From: JBBKWG01 sp037968835
Lineage (GTDB): Bacteria > Pseudomonadota > Alphaproteobacteria > Rhodobacterales > Rhodobacteraceae
Direction of reading: 5' to 3'
DNA length: 6,959 nt
NCBI GenBank assembly: GCA_037968835.1
Contig: JBBKWG010000211.1
Span: 1 to 6,959, forward strand
This document shows positions 1-5,384 of the stretch, one piece after another; within the stretch, counting starts at the first letter, position 1, and every line of letters begins with the position of its first letter. The notes beneath the pieces are model-generated. The model did not search any database. It was not told the origin of the DNA and saw nothing but the letters and a program-made list of their open reading frames with translations. The position numbers and the translations under genes were made by a program.

Positions 1-153
1 GCGAATGCCGGTGCCCGGCTGATCCTACAACCCGACTGGGAGACGGTGACCTGGACCGAGGATGAACGCAAAAAAGGACAGGCGTGGGGGCTGAAGACGA
101 TCGACACATTCCACACGCACGGAACTCCACCATCGCCCATGGCCGAGAGTTAA
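1..153 (+). CDS. C-terminal end of an unrecognised protein (partial)
   Basis: Frame 1 is open from the window edge to a TAA at 151-153 and gives 50 residues ending in PPSPMAES. The other two plus-strand frames are closed by TGA within this stretch, and codon third positions are rich in G and C as in the neighbouring genes, so a real gene end is likely. The visible tail is hydrophilic, with several Trp residues and an FHTHG stretch, and has no predicted membrane segment. I recognise no family. It does not look like the C-terminus of the LapG-type transglutaminase-like cysteine proteases that accompany some T1SS adhesins. It lies on the same strand as the outer-membrane factor, but 268 bp of non-coding DNA separates them, so co-transcription is not implied. 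Confidence 0.55.
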   Translation, partial: ANAGARLILQPDWETVTWTEDERKKGQAWGLKTIDTFHTHGTPPSPMAES

Positions 154-171
154 CGATTAGTTTGACGGTGA

Positions 172-183
172 GTGGTTAACCAC
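172..183. promoter_or_regulatory. Perfect 12-bp palindrome, possible operator
   Basis: GTGGTTAACCAC is a perfect palindrome. It starts 4 bp after a TTGACG that could act as a -35 element, so a bound protein would sit in the promoter spacer. Each strand carries TTAACCA, which resembles the CtrA half-site of alphaproteobacteria (TTAACCAT). The CtrA link is only an inference; an unrelated dimeric repressor would fit equally well. Confidence 0.3.
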
Positions 184-204
184 ATGCCATTCGCTGGCGC
201 GGCT

Positions 205-233
205 TGAATTAGAGTCAGACAGTCTGAAATTCA
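205..233. promoter_or_regulatory. Composite inverted repeat, possible operator or hairpin
   Basis: The core TCAGACAGTCTGA (215-227) is a perfect 13-nt dyad about a central A. It is flanked by TGAATT (205-210) and its reverse complement AATTCA (228-233). The left outer arm is separated from the core by an extra AGAG, so the whole is a bulged inverted repeat with 12 bp of pairing. No T-run follows, so it is a poor terminator candidate for the gene ending at 153. Its position upstream of the outer-membrane factor suggests a binding site for a dimeric regulator. The outer arms could also be chance. Confidence 0.35.
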
Positions 234-421
234 GCGCAAATAGTGGCAATCAAAACATCCACTGTGTCCAAAAGCCGACAATCTGCACTCCATATGGGTA
301 GAAAAATCGACGAAATTCGTGTATAAATGTCTGCGTCGATGCGGGGCAATTTTGGCCTCGCGACATCGCTTTTAAAATTAAAACAGTTTCCGAAGCTCGC
401 TCATTTTAGTCGAGAAGTCTC

Positions 422-1798
422 ATGGGGAAAAAATTCATTCTTGTCAGCTCGTTTGCAATTATGGCGTCTGGGTGCACGCTCTTGGGGCCGAATTATCGGA
501 CGCCTGAACTCACACTTTCCGAAAAATTTGTCGGGGGCGCATCACAAGAGCTTCGCGAGGCGGCGCAGATTGCGTGTTGGCGCTCGTTTTCCGATCCTGT
601 CCTCAATGAATTCGTGTCAGTCGGCCTTACGCAGAACCTCGATGTGAGGGGTGCGCTGGAACGCATTGTGGCGGCGCGCGAGAACACGCGGCGATTTGGG
701 ATTTCGCAACAGGTCGCCGGGGACATTTCGCTGGATGCAAGGCGGAGCAAGGCGACCGACGGCACGTTCGACAACGATGCCAGTCTTGGGGCCGACGCGT
801 TTTTCGTCTTTGATATCTTCGGTGAATTCGCACGGGGGCGCGAGCGTAGTCTGGCACAGCTTGAAGCCGCTGAATTCGACGCCGGGACGGTTCGACTGGC
901 ATACCTGACCGACATCGTTTCAAGCTATATTCTGGTTCGGTACTACCAATCCGCCGCTGGCATCACCCGCCAGTCGATTTCAAGCCGGCGCAATACTCTG
1001 GGCCTTGTGCGGCAACGGGTCGATGCGGACGAGGGGACGCAATTGGAGCTGGCACAGGCGCAATCGCTTCTGGCAAGTGCCGAGGCGTCGCTGCCTATCC
1101 TTGACGCGCAGGCACGTGTCCACGCGTATCGGATTGCGACGCTCATCAATGTACCGACCACGACAGTCCTGTCGCGGCTTTCAGGTGGCAGGGGCATGTT
1201 GCGACCGTCGGGTGGCGACAATTCGGGCGTTCCCGCTGATTTGCTGCGCAATCGGCCCGACATCCGTACTGCGGAACGTCAACTCGCTGCCGCAACCGCG
1301 TCCATCGGTATTGCGGAGGCGCAGCTTTATCCCTCGCTCAGGTTGGCAGGAACGATCACCGGAGACCCAACAACGTGGGCGTTCGGTCCAAGTCTGCTTG
1401 TTCCACTTCTCGATCAGCCGTCGCGCCGTGCCTCGCGCAATATCGCGCGGTCGGGAGCGCGGGAGGCCGAACTCAATTATCGGCGCGAGGTCGTCATCGC
1501 GACCGAAGAGGTTCAGACGGCGCTTGCGCTGACGAACGCGCGACGGCGACAGGTGAATGGTCTGTCGCAAGCCGTCAGCGCCAGCGAGCGTGTTCTGGAC
1601 CTGTCGAATACCAGCTATCAGGAGGGGCTGACGACATTCGACGAGGTATTGGACGCCGAGCGCACGCGACTGTCGAACCGTTTGGAACTGGCGTTCGCGA
1701 TGAACGAGTGGGCGCAGGCCTGGGTCCAATTGCAGGTCTCGGTCGGCAAGGGCTGGGGTGCGGCATCGGATGCGACCCTTGTCGCATCGCTCAATTAA
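422..1798 (+). CDS. NodT/OprM-type outer-membrane efflux lipoprotein (TolC superfamily)
   Basis: This 458-residue protein is of normal length for the NodT family of outer-membrane factors, which form trimeric ducts through the outer membrane and periplasm. A lipoprotein signal peptide is visible: positively charged MGKKF, a hydrophobic core, and a lipobox ASGC with the acylated Cys at residue 18. It is followed by the family's GPNYRTPE. Other typical stretches are W-x-x-F-x-DPVLNEFV (residues 53-65), LLRNRPDIRTAERQL (274-288) and IAEAQLYPSL (297-306). Much of the rest is Ala/Glu/Arg-rich helix, as expected for the tunnel coiled coils. The ATG at 422 has only a weak purine-rich GAGAAG before it, but an in-frame stop at 407 leaves little room for another start. 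It faces the T1SS operon and ends 26 bp from it. I infer that it serves as the exit duct for that exporter; NodT proteins more often partner RND pumps, so this pairing rests on context. Confidence 0.9.
   Translation: MGKKFILVSSFAIMASGCTLLGPNYRTPELTLSEKFVGGASQELREAAQIACWRSFSDPVLNEFVSVGLTQNLDVRGALERIVAARENTRRFGISQQVAGDISLDARRSKATDGTFDNDASLGADAFFVFDIFGEFARGRERSLAQLEAAEFDAGTVRLAYLTDIVSSYILVRYYQSAAGITRQSISSRRNTLGLVRQRVDADEGTQLELAQAQSLLASAEASLPILDAQARVHAYRIATLINVPTTTVLSRLSGGRGMLRPSGGDNSGVPADLLRNRPDIRTAERQLAAATASIGIAEAQLYPSLRLAGTITGDPTTWAFGPSLLVPLLDQPSRRASRNIARSGAREAELNYRREVVIATEEVQTALALTNARRRQVNGLSQAVSASERVLDLSNTSYQEGLTTFDEVLDAERTRLSNRLELAFAMNEWAQAWVQLQVSVGKGWGAASDATLVASLN
1769..1788. terminator. 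Stem-loop at the convergent gene ends
   Basis: GATGCGAC (1769-1776) pairs perfectly with GTCGCATC (1781-1788) across a 4-nt loop. It occupies the last codons of the outer-membrane factor gene and lies 37-56 nt past the stop of the opposing adaptor gene, so it would form in both transcripts. Neither strand has a U-tract after it, so it is not a classic intrinsic terminator. It may instead stabilise 3' ends or be incidental. Confidence 0.3.
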
Positions 1799-1824
1799 CC
1801 AGTCACCATCTTGGACATAGGCGC

Positions 1825-3165
1825 TTATTGCTCGCGGAATGCGCGCGACATGCTGTCCGTAATAGGCTTTGTCAGGTACTGCACGAAGGTTCGCTCGGCA
1901 GTCTGGATCATGACTTCGGCAGGCATTCCGGGCGTCGGAATAAATCCGCGTGCACGCTGTAATTCCTCGGGCGGCAGATGCACACGGGCGACGTAAATTT
2001 CCCGTGCAACACCCGTCGTCGTATCGGTCATTGCGTCGGCCGAGATGTAGATGACCTCGCCATTAAGGACCGGCGTCGTTCGCTGGTTCAGGGCGGAAAG
2101 GCGCACGATCGCATTCTGTCCCTGATGGACATCGTCGATGTCGGTCCGCGCGACCAGAATCTCGACAATCAGCGGGGCATCGGCGGGTATGATTTCGGCA
2201 ATCGGTTTGCCGGGCTCAACGACGCCGCCGGACGTATGATAATACATCCGCACGACCGTTCCGGTGACCGGCGCGGTCACTTCGGAGCGAAACAGGATGT
2301 TCTGGGCCTTGCGCGCCTTTTCGCGAATGCTTTCCAGTTCGGACTGGATCTTTTGCAGATCGTCCAGCGCCACCTGTCGATAATCTGACAGCGCCTTTTC
2401 GATCTGGGCTTCATAGCGCAATCGAACCTGTTCGATTTCGGCCACCTCGGCTTCCAGCCGCCCGATTTGACCGGTGGTTTCGATCTTGGCCCGTTCAAGC
2501 ACATTCACTTCGGATTTGCGGATCAACCCCTTCTTCTGAAGTTCTGACTTCGCGGTGAATTCCTCGTCCAGAAGGGCGAGTTGCTGATTGTGCGACTGCA
2601 ACTGGATTTCGTATCCCCCCGCGCGAATACTCAAGGCTTCGATACTGCGCTCCAACAGTGCCACGTCGTTCTTGCGTGCTGCTTTTGCGTTTTCGAATGT
2701 TTGCCGCTGACCGTCCAGGATTGCCGCTATCTCGTAATTCTCGCGTTCATCCAGAATGTGCTGCGGGAGATCCAATTCTTCCTGTTCGCGGTACTGGGCC
2801 AGCAATCTGGCCGTGGTGGCTTCAAGCCGGGCCTGTCGGATGAAAAGTTCGCGCTCGTTCGCCTGCGCGGCGGTTTCATCGAGGCTGAGCAGAACGTCGC
2901 CCTCGTTAACCGTGTCACCCTCGCTGAAATGAATTTCCTTGATGATGCCGCCTTCGAGGTGTTGGACGATCTTGTTGCGTCCGGTCGCCACGAAACTGCC
3001 TTGCGCGATGACGGCGGCTGCCAGGGGTGCGCGGAATGCCCAGGTGCCGAATCCACCGAACCCGACGATCAGCAAGACCATGCCAATGACGACATGTTTC
3101 GAGATCGAGCGCGGGACTGCGTGGTGCCATTCGTCGATCGGGGTTACGTCGATGATGTCAGTCAT
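1825..3165 (-). CDS. T1SS periplasmic adaptor, HlyD/PrtE family
   Basis: This membrane-fusion protein links the inner-membrane ABC exporter to the outer-membrane duct. The 446 residues show the usual order: a short cytoplasmic N-terminus, one membrane anchor (about 24-46), the first half of a split lipoyl-like domain (HLEGGIIKEIHFSEGD, 69-84), a long Glu/Gln/Arg-rich coiled coil (about 99-290), the second lipoyl half (SEVTAPVTGTVV, 294-305), and a beta-rich end with the family's PGMPAEVMIQTAERTF (412-427) and RAFRE. The frame is open farther upstream, to 3294, but I chose the ATG at 3163-3165. The alternative would run 43 codons into the ATPase gene with a Cys/Arg-rich, non-homologous leader. 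The chosen ATG overlaps the ATPase stop by 8 nt (ATGACTGA) and has only a weak GAG 7 nt before it, which suggests translational coupling. The gene is last in the minus-strand operon. Confidence 0.95.
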   Translation of the reverse strand: MTDIIDVTPIDEWHHAVPRSISKHVVIGMVLLIVGFGGFGTWAFRAPLAAAVIAQGSFVATGRNKIVQHLEGGIIKEIHFSEGDTVNEGDVLLSLDETAAQANERELFIRQARLEATTARLLAQYREQEELDLPQHILDERENYEIAAILDGQRQTFENAKAARKNDVALLERSIEALSIRAGGYEIQLQSHNQQLALLDEEFTAKSELQKKGLIRKSEVNVLERAKIETTGQIGRLEAEVAEIEQVRLRYEAQIEKALSDYRQVALDDLQKIQSELESIREKARKAQNILFRSEVTAPVTGTVVRMYYHTSGGVVEPGKPIAEIIPADAPLIVEILVARTDIDDVHQGQNAIVRLSALNQRTTPVLNGEVIYISADAMTDTTTGVAREIYVARVHLPPEELQRARGFIPTPGMPAEVMIQTAERTFVQYLTKPITDSMSRAFREQ

Positions 3166-5170
3166 CTTTTTTCTCGTCGAGTTCGTTTCGGTTCTGATTC
3201 TGGTTCTGGTTCTGGGCAAGACGGGCCAGCACATCTTGACGCGCACCAAACAGAGCCACACCGCCGTTTGCCAGCAGCATGATCTTGTCGACATGCTTCA
3301 AAAGCGCCGGCTTTTGCGTGATCACCACAACCGTGATCCGATTACGCTTGGCGTGCTGCACTGCATTCTCAAGCGCCTTGTCCCCTGCGGTATCGAGGTT
3401 CGAGTTCGGCTCGTCGAGCACTACAAGCCTAGTGTCCCCGAAGAACGCTCGTGCCAGGCCGATGCGTTGCTTCTGGCCCCCCGACAGCGGCGAACCGTCG
3501 GAAGTGACCACTGTTTCATAGCCGTGCGGCAGCGATGCGATCATGTCGTGGACATCGGCCAGAACCGCGGCCCGGTGAATTGCTTCGTCGGTCGCATCGC
3601 GGCGCATTCGGCCTATGTTGTCCTTGATGGTTCCGGGGAAAAGCTGCACGTCCTGCGGGAGATAGCCGATACTTTCGCCCAACTGACGCGGATCCCAATT
3701 GCGCAGGTCCATCAGATCAAGCCGGACGTTTCCAGAGGTGGGAAGGATCGAGCCGACCAGCATCTTCCCGAGCGTCGTCTTTCCGGCTCCGGAGTTGCCG
3801 ATCACGGCAAGCGTTTCGCCGGGATTGAGCGAAAAACTGACGCCATTCAGAATTACCTGCTTCGTGCCGCCAGGAACGAACAAAAGCCGCTCGACATCGA
3901 GACGACCCTCGGGACGGGGCAGGCGGAGACGCTCGAACTGAAGTCGCGATCCTTTCAGCAGGTTTACAATCCGCTCGTAGGAACCGCGCGACAACAGAAA
4001 CGCATTCCACCCTTCAATCGCGCCCTCGACGGGGGCCAGCGCCCGCCCAGCAATGATCGACGCCGCGATCACCATGCCGCCGGTGATCTGACCGTCGATG
4101 GCAAGAAACGCGCCCCATCCCAGCATGGCGATTTGGGTGAGCAATCTAACAGCGCGTGATATGGCGGCCGACACGATATTCCTGTCCTGAGCCAGTACCT
4201 GCGACGTCAGAGAACTGGCGGTGTCGCGTCCCCAGATCGAAACGGCCTCGGGGATCATCGCCAGTGCATTGATGATCTGACTGTTGCGCGACATCGAATC
4301 CAGATGCTGGTTGGCCTTGGCCTGCGCCAGATTAGCCTCGGCAAAGGGTTTGGACGTTGCCCGCTGGTTGATGAGCGCAATGACCAGAAGCACCAGCGCC
4401 GTGCCGCACACGATCAAACCCAGATGCGGATGCACAAGGAAGATCGCCAGTATGAACAAAGGTGCAAAAGGTACGTCGAGGAAGGACAGCAACGTTCCGG
4501 AGGTCAGGAAACTGCGCAATTGTTGAAGATCTCCGAGCGTCTGGTATTCGCGCCCGGTGCCGTGCAACGAAGCGTGTGCGGCGGCGCTGAGGATCGGCGA
4601 TCCAAGCCGTGCCGCGATCTCGACCGCCGTTCGCATCAGCACAAATCTGCGGATGGCGTCGAACATCGACTGGAATATGACGGCGCCGACGATCACCACT
4701 GTCAACATGATCAGCGTATCGACAGATCGACTGGTCAGTACGCGGTCCGAAATCTGGAACAGATAGACCGGAATCGCCAGGATCAGGACGTTGGTGGCGC
4801 AGGTAAGGATCATCACAAAGAACATGTTGCGGCGCACGGCGGCCATGCCGTTTTTCAGCGCGGCCTCGTAATCCTGCGGCCCGCTTCTTTGGTGGAATTT
4901 ATACCCGCCTCCACCACCGCCGCCGCCGCCCGAACCGATGTTGCCCGGCGGCACGTTCTGACTGGGCTTGGCGGCGACCGGCTCGTTGGCCCTGCCTTCG
5001 ATCGTCACACCGATCTTGCGATCCTGCTTTTCGGTGGGACCACGGGCATCGGTTCGCGACGATGGTTCAAGCCGAAGTGTGCCGGCGCTTTCCTGCGCGA
5101 CGTCTTCAAACTTGTCATCAGGCCCAATCTCGCATTCCTGCTCCGAGGACGGATCCTTGTAATCTTTCAA
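3158..5170 (-). CDS. T1SS permease/ATPase, PrtD-like ABC exporter
   Basis: This inner-membrane ABC half-transporter powers one-step export of the substrate and should work as a homodimer. Residues 1-107 are a polar, apparently disordered extension ending in nine glycines (81-89). The transmembrane domain follows (about 110-400, starting RRNMFFVMILTCATNVLILA). The nucleotide-binding domain shows Walker A GNSGAGKTT (458-466), the Q-loop GYLPQD with Q506, signature LSGGQ (562-566), Walker B LVVLDEP (582-588) and D-loop SNLD (590-593). The H-loop position, normally His, is Gln (Q619, in VVVITQKPALL). The C-terminus carries an Asn/Gln repeat (653-662) and a charged tail. DLRNWDPRQLG and FPGTIKDNI match the PrtD branch. 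At 670 residues it is longer than the roughly 560-590 typical of PrtD, mainly because of the N-terminal extension. I accept a TTG start at 5170, because a strong GGAGGT lies 8 nt upstream and the next Met is residue 109. It lies 34 nt after the substrate gene and overlaps the adaptor gene. Confidence 0.95.
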   Translation of the reverse strand: MKDYKDPSSEQECEIGPDDKFEDVAQESAGTLRLEPSSRTDARGPTEKQDRKIGVTIEGRANEPVAAKPSQNVPPGNIGSGGGGGGGGGYKFHQRSGPQDYEAALKNGMAAVRRNMFFVMILTCATNVLILAIPVYLFQISDRVLTSRSVDTLIMLTVVIVGAVIFQSMFDAIRRFVLMRTAVEIAARLGSPILSAAAHASLHGTGREYQTLGDLQQLRSFLTSGTLLSFLDVPFAPLFILAIFLVHPHLGLIVCGTALVLLVIALINQRATSKPFAEANLAQAKANQHLDSMSRNSQIINALAMIPEAVSIWGRDTASSLTSQVLAQDRNIVSAAISRAVRLLTQIAMLGWGAFLAIDGQITGGMVIAASIIAGRALAPVEGAIEGWNAFLLSRGSYERIVNLLKGSRLQFERLRLPRPEGRLDVERLLFVPGGTKQVILNGVSFSLNPGETLAVIGNSGAGKTTLGKMLVGSILPTSGNVRLDLMDLRNWDPRQLGESIGYLPQDVQLFPGTIKDNIGRMRRDATDEAIHRAAVLADVHDMIASLPHGYETVVTSDGSPLSGGQKQRIGLARAFFGDTRLVVLDEPNSNLDTAGDKALENAVQHAKRNRITVVVITQKPALLKHVDKIMLLANGGVALFGARQDVLARLAQNQNQNQNRNELDEKKDD
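3191..3214 (-). repeat. Hexanucleotide tandem repeat encoding Gln-Asn pairs
   Basis: Four tandem copies of a 6-bp unit (GTTCTG on the plus strand, CAGAAC on the coding strand, with one A-for-G variant at 3197) encode alternating Q and N near the C-terminus of the ABC protein. The unit is a multiple of three, so gain or loss of copies would alter tail length without a frameshift. It lies about 25 bp upstream of the adaptor start codon. Confidence 0.8.
4904..4930 (-). repeat. Glycine codon run (Gly9 linker)
   Basis: Nine consecutive GGN codons, mostly GGC, encode residues 81-89 of the ABC exporter. They separate its polar N-terminal extension from the transmembrane domain. The run is a short imperfect trinucleotide repeat that could vary in length in frame. 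Functionally it reads as a flexible linker. Confidence 0.8.
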
Positions 5171-5178
5171 AACCAGTT

Positions 5179-5184
5179 ACCTCC
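5179..5184 (-). promoter_or_regulatory. Strong Shine-Dalgarno that fixes the TTG start of the exporter
   Basis: On the minus strand GGAGGT (5184-5179) lies 8 nt before the TTG at 5170-5168, within the 34-nt gap after the substrate stop. No ATG or GTG start lies closer to it in this frame. It is by far the best ribosome-binding site in the window and supports independent initiation of the exporter gene. Confidence 0.8.
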
Positions 5185-5204
5185 AACCAACTACGGAATT
5201 TCTG

Positions 5205-5384
5205 TCAGGCAATCATTGTCTGCATCACATCGGAGGAATCCGACGCGATGAAGGTTCCGCCTGGGACGAAGGTGTCGTCGGGCAGTTCGGGCAAAAGCAT
5301 GTCGTCGGCCAGAAACGCGACCGCTTCGCTTGCCAGTGCGGACAGACCGACCCCAAGCGCTGCGGCGTCCGTGTCAATCAGATT
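5205..5384 (-). other. Putative C-terminal uncleaved T1SS secretion signal
   Basis: T1SS substrates are normally recognised through their last 50-60 residues. Here that region is Ala/Leu-rich, then acidic (FLADDMLLPELPDDTF), then Gly/Ser/Asp-rich, ending in DVMQTMIA. The lack of Lys/Arg and Cys and the hydrophobic last residues fit known signals in general character, but such signals have no strict consensus. The assignment rests mainly on gene context. Confidence 0.5.

Larger units (their letters stand above)
154..421 (+). promoter_or_regulatory. Non-coding leader of the outer-membrane factor gene
   Basis: This 268-bp gap has no convincing coding potential and is more AT-rich than the flanking genes. 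It contains two dyad symmetries (172-183 and 205-233), a TTGACG (162-167) that resembles a -35 box, and a TATAAA (322-327) that resembles a -10 box. None of these forms a well-spaced -35/-10 pair. An AT-rich run at about 370-386 lies just before the gene. A TAG at 407-409, in frame with the downstream gene, rules out an N-terminal extension of that gene. I infer that the promoter lies here but cannot fix its position. Confidence 0.45.

Noticed and set aside
290..297. CCATATGG palindrome in the leader
   Set aside because: An 8-bp palindrome is expected by chance at this length, and it has no supporting flanking symmetry.
327..647. Short plus-strand open frame (106 codons) overlapping the start of the outer-membrane factor
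   Set aside because: Most of it overlaps the lipoprotein gene in another frame. Its product is Arg/Ser-rich with no recognisable feature.
3166..3294. N-terminal extension of the adaptor to an upstream Met at 3294
   Set aside because: It would overlap 43 codons of the exporter gene and add a Cys/Trp/Arg-rich leader unlike any HlyD protein. The ATG at 3165 overlaps the exporter stop in the usual coupled manner.
2939..4159. Long plus-strand open frame (406 codons) opposite the exporter and adaptor genes
   Set aside because: It is antisense to two genes with clear family motifs. Its product has no recognisable domain and an Arg/His/Gln-rich composition typical of a GC-biased shadow frame.
4304..5251. 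Plus-strand open frame (315 codons) opposite the 5' half of the exporter
   Set aside because: It is antisense to the transmembrane region and N-terminal extension. The translation is Arg/Gln/Asp-rich without domains and is explained by GC-rich codon bias.
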